Assembly: GCA_964460035.1 (NCBI GenBank)
Contig: CAYWPG010000010.1
Span: 33,280-97,279 of the forward strand
Reading direction: 5' to 3'
DNA length: 64,000 bases
Source: CAYWPG01 sp964460035
GTDB lineage: Bacteria > Pseudomonadota > Gammaproteobacteria > Nitrococcales > AK92
Part shown: positions 37,316-45,689 of the stretch, in pieces
Position numbering within the stretch: the first letter of the stretch is position 1
Layout of the letters: each line of letters starts with the position of its first letter
Translations under genes and position numbers: made by a program
The notes under the pieces: generated by a model
Databases searched by the model: none
What the model saw: only the letters and a program-made list of their open reading frames with translations
Told to the model about the DNA's origin: nothing

Positions 37316-37794
37316 CGCCGGCGGTGATCGCGGCGCAGCGCGCCAAGATTGCGTTCGAGCTACATGAGTACGATCATGCGCCGGGCGCAGCCTTTGGCCT
37401 GGAGGCGGCCGAAAAGCTGGGCCTGGATCCTGCGCAGGTGTTCAAGACGCTGGTGATCAAGCTGGACGGCAGCCGCCTGGCGGTGGCGATAGTGCCGGTA
37501 GCGCGGATGCTGGACTTGAAGGCCGCGGCGCAGGCGCTGGGCGCCAAGCGCGCCGCTATGGCGGAGGTCGCGGAAGCCGAACGGGCGACAGGCTACGTTA
37601 CCGGCGGTATCAGTCCGCTGGGGCAGCGCAGGCGCTTGCCGGCCGTGCTCGACAGCAGCGCGACCGCGTTCGAACGCATTTACGTTAGCGCCGGCCGGCG
37701 CGGTCTGGAAATTTCACTGGCACCGCAGGAGCTCATGCAACTGATCGGTGCCTCTAGCGCAGCCATTGCGCGCGGTCAGGGCTCTGCTCCCTAG
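37312..37794 (+). CDS. ybaK: Cys-tRNA(Pro)/Cys-tRNA(Cys) deacylase
   Basis: 160 residues, YbaK/EbsC editing fold. It hydrolyses cysteine mis-attached to tRNA-Pro. Characteristic segments are HEYDHAPGAAFGLEAAEKLG, VFKTLVIKLDG (with the functional lysine) and GYVTGGISPLGQRRRLPAVLD. Its ATG overlaps the stop of the AI-2E gene by 4 bp, so translation is coupled. Cytoplasmic. The C-terminal 20 residues are a variable tail. Confidence 0.93.
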   Translation: MTPAVIAAQRAKIAFELHEYDHAPGAAFGLEAAEKLGLDPAQVFKTLVIKLDGSRLAVAIVPVARMLDLKAAAQALGAKRAAMAEVAEAERATGYVTGGISPLGQRRRLPAVLDSSATAFERIYVSAGRRGLEISLAPQELMQLIGASSAAIARGQGSAP

Positions 37795-37827
37795 GGCGGC
37801 CCGGCCATTTGTGGTTAGGAGTGGATG

Positions 37828-38256
37828 ATGGCAATTTGGAAGAACGATGTGGATCTGGCTACCTTGCAGGCGCAAAGCGAGGGGACGCTGGTATCTCATC
37901 TTGGAGTCGAGTTTATAGAGATTGGCGATGACTTCTTGCGCGGGCGCATGCCGGTCGATGCCCGTACGATCCAGCCTGCCGGTATTCTGCATGGCGGCGC
38001 CTCGGTCGCGCTGGCCGAGACCTTGGGCAGCGTGGCCGCCAATCTCTGCGTGGATCGTAGCCGCAAGGCCTGCGTGGGCCTGGAGATCAACGCCAACCAC
38101 GTACGCTCGGTACGCCCGGGTGACGGTTATGTGATTGGAACCGCGCGTCCGCTCCATATTGGCGGCAGCACCCAGATCTGGGAGATCCGCATCGAAAACG
38201 AGGCCGGCAAGCTGGTTTGCATGTCGCGGCTGACTATGGCCGTATTGAACCGATAA
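37828..38256 (+). CDS. Hot-dog fold thioesterase (PaaI/MenI-like)
   Basis: 142 residues from the ATG at 37828 (AGGAG at 6 nt; an ATG at 37825 is too close). Hot-dog thioesterase with the catalytic region AGILHGGASVALAETLGS, where the Glu of ALAET acts, and the later VGLEINANHVRSVRPGD motif. It resembles E. coli YdiI/MenI, which hydrolyse 1,4-dihydroxynaphthoyl-CoA and other aromatic acyl-CoAs. The exact substrate is unknown. It probably recycles CoA. It lies between ybaK and a glutathione transferase gene on the same strand. Confidence 0.87.
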   Translation: MAIWKNDVDLATLQAQSEGTLVSHLGVEFIEIGDDFLRGRMPVDARTIQPAGILHGGASVALAETLGSVAANLCVDRSRKACVGLEINANHVRSVRPGDGYVIGTARPLHIGGSTQIWEIRIENEAGKLVCMSRLTMAVLNR

Positions 38257-38344
38257 CGAAAGCAAGCGATTCGAACGGCGCGCCTGGGGCTGCCGGCGAT
38301 CGTTTCGCGGCAGCCCGCTAATCAATAGTTATAAGGAGGGGAGC

Positions 38345-39001
38345 ATGTTGAAGCTATACGGGTTTTCGGTAAGCAACTACTACAACGTCATCAAGGCCGC
38401 GCTGCTCGAGAAGGGAGTGCCGTTCGAGGAGGTTGAGGTTTACACCGACAGCGTTGACTCGGAGTATCTCGCGCGCAGCCCCATGGGCAAGGTGCCTTGT
38501 CTGGAGACGGCGGAGGGGGCGTTCAGCGAAACGCAGGTCATGCTTGACTACCTGGAAGAGGCGTATCCCCAGCCGGCGCTGTATCCCACCGATGCGTTCG
38601 GCCGTGCGAAAGCGCGCGAGCTGATGCGCATCATCGAGCTTTATCTGGAGCTGCCCGCACGGCGCCTTTATCCGCAGGCGTTCTTCGGCGGCAAGGTGAG
38701 CGACGAGGTCAAGAGCGAGGTGCAGCCCGCGCTCGCCAAAGGCGTTGCGGCCTTGCAACGCATGGCACGGTTCGAGCCGTTCATTGGGGGGAGTCAGTTC
38801 GGTTACGCCGATCTTGCCGCAGCCATTCATTTGCCGCTGATCGGCCGAGCCTCCAAGGCCGTTTACGGCGAGGACGTGCTTGCCGCCATCCCGGGGCTGA
38901 AGGAGTATCTGGGTATGATTCAGGCGCGGCCGGCCATGCAGAAGGTCCTGGCCGATTACAAGGCGGGACTGGCCGCGTTCGCGGCGCGTAGGGCCGGCTG
39001 A
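38345..39001 (+). CDS. Glutathione S-transferase family protein
   Basis: 218 residues. N-terminal thioredoxin-like domain (LKLYGFSVSNYYNVIKAALL, then NPMGKVPCLE-type loop SPMGKVPCLET at 50-60, and FSETQVMLDYLEE) and an all-helical C-terminal domain. The Ser/Tyr near residue 8-12 may activate glutathione. Cytosolic detoxification or isomerisation is expected; the substrate class is not evident. Preceded by AAGGAGGGG. The tag gene follows after 4 bp, so the two are likely co-transcribed. Confidence 0.87.
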   Translation: MLKLYGFSVSNYYNVIKAALLEKGVPFEEVEVYTDSVDSEYLARSPMGKVPCLETAEGAFSETQVMLDYLEEAYPQPALYPTDAFGRAKARELMRIIELYLELPARRLYPQAFFGGKVSDEVKSEVQPALAKGVAALQRMARFEPFIGGSQFGYADLAAAIHLPLIGRASKAVYGEDVLAAIPGLKEYLGMIQARPAMQKVLADYKAGLAAFAARRAG

Positions 39002-39005
39002 GGCG

Positions 39006-39566
39006 ATGAGCGGCTACTGTGGGTACGCGCCGGGGCATCCGGTTCACGGCCCTTATCATGACGAGGAGTACGGCTTTCCGAGCCGGGACGATAGGGAACT
39101 GTTCGAGCGACTGACGCTGGAGATCAACCAGGCCGGGCTGTCGTGGCTGACAATTCTCAAGAAGCGGGAAGGCTTTCGGCGTGCCTACAGTGGCTTCGAT
39201 ATAGACGCGGTGGCGGCGTACGGGGAGGAGGACAGGCAGCGCTTGCTGCAGGACGCCGGCATCGTACGCAACCGGCTCAAAATCGATGCGGTCATCGAAA
39301 ATGCCCGCCGGTTGCGTGCGTTGCGAGCAGAGTACGGCTCGTTCGCGGCCTGGCTGGATCACCATCACCCGCTGACGCGGGAACAGTGGACGCGTCTGTT
39401 CAAGCGCACATTCCGCTTCGTGGGCGGGGAAATCGTGAACGAGTTCTTGATGAGCCTGGGCTATTTGCCGGGGGCTCATCACGAAGACTGTCCGGTTTAC
39501 GCCCGCATACTGGCCCGGCGCCCGCCTTGGCTGCTGGCGCCGGACGGTGCCTCTACCAGCGCCTGA
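39006..39566 (+). CDS. tag: DNA-3-methyladenine glycosylase I
   Basis: 186 residues, the normal size for Tag. It removes 3-methyladenine from DNA in base excision repair. Zinc ligands appear as Cys5 (GYCGYAP), His18 (PYHDEEYG) and, at the C-terminal end, His and Cys of GAHHEDCPVY. The substrate region EINQAGLSWLTILKKREGFR and the helix-hairpin segment LLQDAGIVRNRLKIDAVIEN are conserved. It follows the GST gene closely. A constitutive repair enzyme in E. coli; I see no SOS box here. Confidence 0.93.
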   Translation: MSGYCGYAPGHPVHGPYHDEEYGFPSRDDRELFERLTLEINQAGLSWLTILKKREGFRRAYSGFDIDAVAAYGEEDRQRLLQDAGIVRNRLKIDAVIENARRLRALRAEYGSFAAWLDHHHPLTREQWTRLFKRTFRFVGGEIVNEFLMSLGYLPGAHHEDCPVYARILARRPPWLLAPDGASTSA

Positions 39567-39648
39567 CCGCACAGTCCATGACGCCGCTGCGGTAGCTGAA
39601 TGTGCTGCAGCGAGTCGGCCCTGCCGGGCGGAGCCATGTTCGGGTTTG

Positions 39649-40638
39649 CTAGCAAGCGCCGGCACGCCGCGCGACGATGACTAGCGCGGGGCTGATCACC
39701 AAGCGTCCCCTGGCGAGGGTGTAGATCAGCCTTGAGGCAGTGCTCAACAGGGGAGCCAGCAGGCGATCGGCCGGGCTGTCGCTTAGCAGGGGCGCTGCGG
39801 GCAAGGCTTGAACTTGCGGGAAGCCGATGCTCTGCAGCTTCTTGATCAAGAACTCGCGCGGGAAGATGAACAAGTGCTCCGGGTTGAACAGGTAGATCTT
39901 GTGGTTCATGCGGGCGCGCTGCGGCCAGCAGTACGCCAGCACGGACTGCCCGATTTTGATGAGCGCGAGCTTGTTCGGCACTCGAATGATCAGTGTGCCG
40001 CCGGGGGCGACCAGTTGGGGTAGAAGTTGCCACAGCGCGTGGATGTCCGGCTCGTAGTAGATCACATCACTCATGACTACGACGTCGAACGGCTGCGGGA
40101 GTGCGCGTAAGGAGCTAATGCCGCCGCATAGGGTCGCAAAGCCCCGCTCGCTCGCGCGCTGGCAGGCTGCGACGGAAAGGTCGTTGAGGGTGATGTCCAG
40201 ATCCGGCCGTACCTGCCGTGTGGCGGCCATGAGATGGCCGGTGGCGCCGCCCACGTCCAGCACCCGGCCAGCGGGCGGTGCGGCGCGATCGATCAGTTCG
40301 ATGAGCTGACGGAAGATTGCCCGGCGGCGTGTCAGGAAATAGTTGTCGTCCTTGTAGTTCTCTTCGAAGTGCGCCCCCAGCAGGTCGGGCTTGAACCGCG
40401 TATCGCTATACACCAGCGTGCAGTCCCTACATTGGACCAGCTGCACCAGATGGCTGTAGTGAACGTAATGCCCTAGCTTGTCGCGACGCGGGGAGTGACA
40501 GTCGGGGCAGACGAGCAGCTTGTCTGCCGGTACGCGGCGCACGCCGTTGCCACGCGCGAAGTCCAGCCAGCGTTCGGGCGGAGCGAAGCCCTGCGCGGCA
40601 AGCACCTCGAGCAGATCCGTGCTATCGGCGGCCATCAT
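39649..40638 (-). CDS. SAM-dependent methyltransferase with N-terminal zinc ribbon
   Basis: 329 residues. An N-terminal CPDC (about 38-41) and a later CRDC (about 65-68) form a zinc ribbon like those in C-methyltransferases of sugar or lipid pathways. The Rossmann part follows: VLDVGGATGHLMAATR (motif I, about 115-130) and VVMSDVIYYEPDIHALWQLL. The C-terminal region (about 215-329) contains hydrophobic stretches and a segment reading LFNPEHLFIFPREFLIKKL. The acceptor is unknown; a glycan or lipid precursor is plausible for this architecture. Upstream is the scaffold gap. Confidence 0.78.
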   Translation of the reverse strand: MMAADSTDLLEVLAAQGFAPPERWLDFARGNGVRRVPADKLLVCPDCHSPRRDKLGHYVHYSHLVQLVQCRDCTLVYSDTRFKPDLLGAHFEENYKDDNYFLTRRRAIFRQLIELIDRAAPPAGRVLDVGGATGHLMAATRQVRPDLDITLNDLSVAACQRASERGFATLCGGISSLRALPQPFDVVVMSDVIYYEPDIHALWQLLPQLVAPGGTLIIRVPNKLALIKIGQSVLAYCWPQRARMNHKIYLFNPEHLFIFPREFLIKKLQSIGFPQVQALPAAPLLSDSPADRLLAPLLSTASRLIYTLARGRLVISPALVIVARRAGAC

Positions 40639-41066
40639 GCTCTCCTTCCATCACGGTCTCCTTCTTGGATGTTTGGCGATATGACTCAGGCAGGGGCGAT
40701 TCAGCATCACCTGGAATAAGTACATCCGATAGGGCACGCAAGGGGGCGGTTTGGGGGCGGCCGCTGCAGCGTTGGGTGGCGTGCGAAGCAGCGGCCNNNN
40801 NNNNNNNNNNNNNNNNNNNNNNNNNNNNNNNNNNNNNNNNNNNNNNNNNNNNNNNNNNNNNNNNNNNNNNNNNNNNNNNNNNNNNNNNNNNNNNNNGGGG
40901 GCGGTTTGGGGGCGGCCGCTGCAGCGTTGGGTGGCGTGCGAAGCAGCGGCCTGCGGTTTGCTAGCGCCTGAGTCCGTGCGAGAAAGTGGCTATCTGCCTT
41001 GGCGCCCTCTGGCGTGTCTGGTAGAGTCGCAGCGCTAATCCTGACCAAATAGCTTGGAAATTACCC
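40639..41066. other. Gene-free stretch containing a scaffold gap
   Basis: 428 bp between the divergent methyltransferase and ygiQ genes. It contains 100 Ns and a duplicated 55-bp flank (listed separately). The remaining sequence carries the ygiQ promoter by position. No gene seen. Confidence 0.6.
40742..40951. repeat. 55-bp direct repeat flanking a 100-N gap (assembly join)
   Basis: Bases 40742-40796 and 40897-40951 are identical; the 100 Ns at 40797-40896 lie exactly between. The repeat contains GGCCGCTGC and GCAGCGGCC, which can form a 9-bp hairpin with a 20-nt loop. It looks like two contig ends that overlap but were not merged. Confidence 0.9.
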
Positions 41067-43295
41067 ATGCGAGCTGCCCGCGATCTCTTCTCCTATCCCC
41101 GCTACTGGGCAGAGTGCTTCGGCACGGCGCCGTTTCTGCCGATGTCCAGGGCGGAGATGGACGCACTGGGCTGGGACAGTTGCGACATCATAATCGTTTG
41201 CGGCGATGCGTACGTGGATCACCCCAGCTTCGGCATGGCGGTAATCGGACGGCTGCTCGAATCGCAAGGCTTCCGGGTCGGCATCATCGCGCAGCCGGAC
41301 TGGTCCAGCAAGGATGCTTTTCAGGTGCTGGGGCGTCCCAATCTGTTCTTTGCGGTCTCGGCCGGCAACATGGACTCGATGATCAACCGCTACACGGCCG
41401 ATCGCCGGCTACGCCACGACGATGCCTACACCCCTAACAACGAAGGCGGGAAGCGGCCGGACAGAGCGGTCATCGTCTACACGCAGCGCTGCAAAGAAGC
41501 CTATCCCGAAGTGCCGGTGCTCATCGGCGGGATCGAGGCCAGCCTGCGGCGCATCGCGCATTACGATTATTGGTCGGACAAGGTGCGCCGCTCGGTGCTG
41601 ATCGACTCCAAGGCCGATTTGCTAGTGTACGGCAATGCCGAGCGAGCTGTGGTGGAGATTGCCCATCGCGCCGCCGCGGGCGAGTCGCTGCGCGATATCA
41701 CCGACGTGCGCGGCACCGCCTGCGTGCTGCGCAAGCTGCCGGAAGACTGGAAAGCCAAGGATTCCACACGGCTGGATCGCCCCGGAAGAGTCGATCCGTA
41801 TCCAAACCCTTATGAGTACAAGCCCGAGATGGGCAGTGCGGGCGCGCTTTGCGGCGCGAGCGCGGATAAGGACTCGGCCGAGGCGCCGAACAAGGCAAAG
41901 GCCGTGCGGATCTCGCCGGTGATGGGCGGTAGCAAGACTTATGTGCTGTTGCCGGCCTACGAAGCGGTAAGCAAGGATAAGGTGTTGTATGCGCACGCTT
42001 CGCGGGTGCTTCATTTGGAGACCAATCCCGCCAACGCTCATACCTTGGTACAACCGCATGGCGACCGTTACGTGTGGATCAATCCGCCGCCGCTGCCGCT
42101 GACCACCGAGGAGCTGGACGGCGTCTTCGAGCTGCCCTACCGGCGGGTGCCGCACCCGGCTTATGGCGATGCGCGGATTCCCGCTTACGAGATGATTCGC
42201 TTTTCGGTGAACATCATGCGCGGCTGTTTTGGCGGCTGCTCGTTCTGCTCCATCACCGAGCACGAGGGTCGGGTAATTCAGAGCCGCTCGGAGGAGTCGA
42301 TCGTCCGCGAGGTCGAAGCTATCCGCGATACAACGCCTGGATTCACCGGCACGATTTCCGACCTGGGCGGGCCCACGGCGAACATGTATGGACTCAACTG
42401 CGTGAGCGAGGAGATTCACGCCAACTGTCGGCGTCTGTCCTGCGTTTATCCGACTATTTGCAAGAATTTGGTTACCGATCACTCGGCGACTACCCGGCTT
42501 TATCGGCGGGTGCGGGCGCTGCCGGGCATCAAGCGCGTGATGGTGGCCTCGGGGCTGCGCTATGACTTGGCGGTCAAGGATCCCGAGTATGTGCGGGAAC
42601 TAGTGACTCATCACGTGGGAGGCTACCTGAAAATCGCGCCCGAGCACACGGAGCAAGGGCCGCTTTCGAAGATGATGAAGCCGGGCATGGATGCTTACTA
42701 TGAGTTCAAGGAAATGTTCGATCGCTTCTCCAAAGAAGCGGGTAAAGAGCAGTTCCTGATCCCGTACTTCATCGCCGCCCATCCCGGCACCACCGATGAG
42801 GACATGCTCAACCTCGCGATATGGCTCAAGCGCAACGGTTTTCGGGCCGATCAGGTGCAAAACTTCTACCCCTCGCCCATGGCCAGCGCCACTGCCATGT
42901 ACTACACGGGCAAGAACCCGTTGCGCCGTATCGATGCCGACAGCGAGGATGTGTTCGTGGCTAAAGGCGGGCGCCAGCGGCGGCTGCACAAGGCGTTTCT
43001 GCGCTATCACGACCCGGATAACTGGCCGCTGCTGCGTGAGGCGCTGGTAAGGATGGGACGAGAAGATCTGATCGGTTACGGCAAGAAGCACCTGGTGCCG
43101 CCGACTCAGCCGGCCAATCATCCCAGCGCCAAGCGGCCCGATGCCAATAACTACCGCAAGCTCAGGCGGCCGCGCCCCGGACAGATCCTCACTCAGCACA
43201 CGGGCTTGCCGCCGCGGGAGGGCGTGGCCCCCAGGGGGCAAAAGGCCGGCGGCAAAGGGCGCAAGGCCGCCGCGCTGAGACCGCGCGGGCGCTAG
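41067..43295 (+). CDS. ygiQ: YgiQ family radical SAM protein
   Basis: 742 residues, the usual length. The N-terminal half (PRYWAECFGTAPFLPMSRAE, WDSCDIIIVCGDAYVDHPS) is the UPF0313 domain, followed by a radical-SAM core with the cluster motif CFGGCSFC (Cys387, 391, 394). The final 40 residues are a Lys/Arg/Gly-rich tail (GQKAGGKGRKAAALRPRGR). The function is not established; the family is widespread in gammaproteobacteria and presumably modifies RNA, protein or a cofactor. It is convergent with the ParA-like gene. Confidence 0.92.
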   Translation: MRAARDLFSYPRYWAECFGTAPFLPMSRAEMDALGWDSCDIIIVCGDAYVDHPSFGMAVIGRLLESQGFRVGIIAQPDWSSKDAFQVLGRPNLFFAVSAGNMDSMINRYTADRRLRHDDAYTPNNEGGKRPDRAVIVYTQRCKEAYPEVPVLIGGIEASLRRIAHYDYWSDKVRRSVLIDSKADLLVYGNAERAVVEIAHRAAAGESLRDITDVRGTACVLRKLPEDWKAKDSTRLDRPGRVDPYPNPYEYKPEMGSAGALCGASADKDSAEAPNKAKAVRISPVMGGSKTYVLLPAYEAVSKDKVLYAHASRVLHLETNPANAHTLVQPHGDRYVWINPPPLPLTTEELDGVFELPYRRVPHPAYGDARIPAYEMIRFSVNIMRGCFGGCSFCSITEHEGRVIQSRSEESIVREVEAIRDTTPGFTGTISDLGGPTANMYGLNCVSEEIHANCRRLSCVYPTICKNLVTDHSATTRLYRRVRALPGIKRVMVASGLRYDLAVKDPEYVRELVTHHVGGYLKIAPEHTEQGPLSKMMKPGMDAYYEFKEMFDRFSKEAGKEQFLIPYFIAAHPGTTDEDMLNLAIWLKRNGFRADQVQNFYPSPMASATAMYYTGKNPLRRIDADSEDVFVAKGGRQRRLHKAFLRYHDPDNWPLLREALVRMGREDLIGYGKKHLVPPTQPANHPSAKRPDANNYRKLRRPRPGQILTQHTGLPPREGVAPRGQKAGGKGRKAAALRPRGR

Positions 43296-43306
43296 CGGCC
43301 GGGGCG

Positions 43307-43326
43307 GTGCCGCCGCCGGGCGGCAC
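43307..43326. terminator. Hairpin between convergent ygiQ and parA-like genes
   Basis: An 8-bp stem GTGCCGCC/GGCGGCAC with a 4-nt loop, 12 bp past the ygiQ stop. No T-run, so it may act with Rho. Confidence 0.5.
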
Positions 43327-43342
43327 AGGGCTCGCGGAGCGC

Positions 43343-44020
43343 TCAGACGACGATATGCTGAGTCGCCAGAGGGCGCTCCACCCAGTTCATGATGGCTTCC
43401 CAGGCCGGGAGTTCCTGGCGTGCCCGCGGCAGATCGGTGAGTTCGTGAACGCCCACGCCCTGTTCGGCGGCGTGAACGTAGTTCTGGGTGTCGCGCAGCC
43501 GCGCGATGACCGGAATGCGCAAGCTGCGCAGGAAGCGCTCCAGATTGCCGAATGCCAGCGTGTTTTCTCTAGTGCGATTGGCAATGATCGCCACGCGCTC
43601 CTGATGCTGGCGGACCTTATTGATCAGCAGCAAGTCGCGGATGAAGCCGGCAGCGGCATGCGTATCAATGGCCGAGGGCTGCACGGGAATAAGAATCAAA
43701 TCGACACCGCGCAAGTGCTCATTGAAGTCCGGGCGTAGTAGGCCTGCGGGCGTGTCAATGACAACGCGCTGAGTATCCGGAGGCACTCGCAGCTGCCAGG
43801 AGCGGGTTATTCCCAGGCGATTGGGCGGATGAGCCATTACGCCGTAGATAGACGGCAAGGTTTCGGGGCGCGTTTCAAGCCAACGCGTGCTTGAGCCCTG
43901 AGGGTCGTAATCGAACAGCGCCGTCTTATACCCGCGGCTGGCAAACTGGCTGGCCAAGTTCGTGGCGATCGTGGTTTTCCCGCAACCGCCCTTGCTGTTC
44001 ATCACGATGATTCGACGCAT
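43343..44020 (-). CDS. Orphan ParA/MinD-type ATPase
   Basis: 225 residues from the ATG at 44020; the frame extends to 44206 but lacks signs of coding. Deviant Walker A KGGCGKTT (about 10-17) with the signature lysine, switch I FDYDPQGSSTRW and switch II VVIDTPAG are all present. Members of this short ParA group position chromosomes, plasmids or protein clusters such as chemoreceptors and carboxysomes. No ParB, parS-like repeat or cluster partner gene is adjacent, so the cargo is unknown. It lies just downstream of the lexA-imuA-imuB operon on the same strand. Confidence 0.82.
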   Translation of the reverse strand: MRRIIVMNSKGGCGKTTIATNLASQFASRGYKTALFDYDPQGSSTRWLETRPETLPSIYGVMAHPPNRLGITRSWQLRVPPDTQRVVIDTPAGLLRPDFNEHLRGVDLILIPVQPSAIDTHAAAGFIRDLLLINKVRQHQERVAIIANRTRENTLAFGNLERFLRSLRIPVIARLRDTQNYVHAAEQGVGVHELTDLPRARQELPAWEAIMNWVERPLATQHIVV

Positions 44021-44237
44021 GGTGGTTTTCTTATTTGTCCGTCCATCAATGATGTATAGCTTGATCGGAAAGGGCAAGGGCGAAGGGGCTATTACGCGGG
44101 TAGTGCGCATATTCCGCAGGCGGTGTGGCGGGAGTCGAGCAGTGGGGCTTATGGGTGCAGAGCCAAAGCGAAGGCGATTGCCTTTGCACTCTCGCGGAAC
44201 ACGCATAAACCGTTAGAGAGCGCCGCGCAGCGCTCGC

Positions 44238-45668
44238 CTAAGCGAAAAAGCCGTGTACGTACCAGTTGCGGCTACGCCGCTCCCGGAATATCCAAAGGCG
44301 CTGGCCGCGAGGGTTATGGGCGATGTAATAATCGCGGCTAATATCACCGTCATCCCACCAGCCGCTTTCGATTCGCTCGGGGCCCGCGTGCAGCACCAAT
44401 GTGCCGTGCCAGCAAGGGCGTCCGTCGCGCACCGTGAGCAGCTGCGGTTGCGGCAGCAGCCAGAGCGGCCTGGGCAGCTTGTCGGCGGGTGGGCAGACTG
44501 TTCCGGGCGGGCTGTAGCCCCAGGCGCGTTCCGGGCGGTGGTCCGGCAGCGTGCGGATACCGGTAACGGCGTCGGCGCCCAGCCGAGCGCTGAAACGCTC
44601 CAGCAGGTCGTTGTCCGTACCGCCGGGTTTGTCGAGGCTTAGCAGGTCGGGCGTTGCCGGGTCGAAGGGCAGCAAGTCGTCGGCCGATACCGCCAGCGCT
44701 TGCACGGGGGCTTGCAGCGGTGTCTGTGCCAACCGCTCGCGAGCCAGCATGAGCAGGCGCTCGGGGTCGCGAGTTGGTCGACGCAGTCCCAGACGCAGAC
44801 ACTGCTGACCGCGCTCTGTGTTTTCCAGGCTTATCAGCAGTTGCTGTATGCCGGCATCACGGCCTCGTAAAAAGCCGCTAAGCTCCTGTAGCAATCGTCG
44901 GAGTACAAACAGCAGCGACTCGGCCTGCTCTACGATCGCCGGCAGCTCGATCCGCGCTTGGAAACGGGGGGATGGCTGATGCGGGCGCCTGGGGTCCGGG
45001 GCCTGGCCCAGCGCCTTGTCCAACCGTGCCAGCAGCGCAGGACCTAGGCGGCGCGCCAGCCCGGCGCGCGGCAGCCGTAAGCACTGCCCCAGGTTGTTTA
45101 TGCCCAGGCCTTGTAGCGCCTGCCGTTGCCGCTCGTCCAGTTCCAGCACGCTGCATGGAAGCTGTTCCAGGCGCTGGCGCAGGGTATGAAGATCCTGCAC
45201 CGGTCGCTCGTCGCCGGCACGGTTGAGCAGCCAAGCTCCGGTGGGCGTGGGGGCGATGGCCAGTCGGCCCTGATAGCCGAGCAGCTCCAGCTTCTGCCGT
45301 AGCAGCTCCGTCAACTTGTCCAGGCCTCCGAACAGGTTCAGGCTGCCGGCAATTTCCAGCAGCAGGCCATCGGGAGGCTGCAGGCTGAGCCAGGAAGTGA
45401 ACTGCAAAGCCCAGTCCGCCAACCTCTGCAGGGCTTGGCGCTCGGCTTCGGGATCGCGCGCATGAAGCCGCAGCGGCGGGTGCAGGGAGAGGGCTAGAGT
45501 CGTCGACATTCCCGGCCGTATGCCGGCCGCGGCGGCGCTGGCGTTTACGGCCACGATGTGCTGCTCGGAGCGTATGGCCAGCGGCAATTCGGCGGGCAGA
45601 GCGCGCTCGAACACCGTCAGCGGCAGAGCAGGAATGGAAAGTGCCAACCAGAGGGGAGGCATGCCCAT
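44238..45668 (-). CDS. imuB: ImuB, Y-family polymerase-like SOS protein
   Basis: 476 residues, Y-family (DinB-like) fold. The N-terminus LWLALSIPALPLTVFERAL lacks the metal-binding Asp that DinB has there, and the later segment GLLLEIAGSLNLFGGLDKL lacks the SDE acidic pair. As is known for ImuB, the protein is therefore probably catalytically dead. The helix-hairpin-helix QALQGLGINNLGQCLRLPR (about 185-205) and a little-finger region follow. ImuB serves as a hub that brings ImuA, DnaE2 and the beta clamp together. It starts 21 bp past imuA in the lexA-imuA-imuB operon. Confidence 0.9.
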   Translation of the reverse strand: MGMPPLWLALSIPALPLTVFERALPAELPLAIRSEQHIVAVNASAAAAGIRPGMSTTLALSLHPPLRLHARDPEAERQALQRLADWALQFTSWLSLQPPDGLLLEIAGSLNLFGGLDKLTELLRQKLELLGYQGRLAIAPTPTGAWLLNRAGDERPVQDLHTLRQRLEQLPCSVLELDERQRQALQGLGINNLGQCLRLPRAGLARRLGPALLARLDKALGQAPDPRRPHQPSPRFQARIELPAIVEQAESLLFVLRRLLQELSGFLRGRDAGIQQLLISLENTERGQQCLRLGLRRPTRDPERLLMLARERLAQTPLQAPVQALAVSADDLLPFDPATPDLLSLDKPGGTDNDLLERFSARLGADAVTGIRTLPDHRPERAWGYSPPGTVCPPADKLPRPLWLLPQPQLLTVRDGRPCWHGTLVLHAGPERIESGWWDDGDISRDYYIAHNPRGQRLWIFRERRSRNWYVHGFFA

Positions 45669-45689
45669 GATGACGCTGGACAGCCGGGT

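Noticed and set aside
37312..37794. Treating ybaK as a prolyl-tRNA editing (ProX) gene
   Set aside because: The GGISPLGQRRRLP and FKTLVIKLDG segments fit YbaK (Cys-tRNA deacylase) better than ProX.
40797..40896. Open frames running through the N block
   Set aside because: These are artefacts of translating Ns; nothing can be said about sequence inside the gap.
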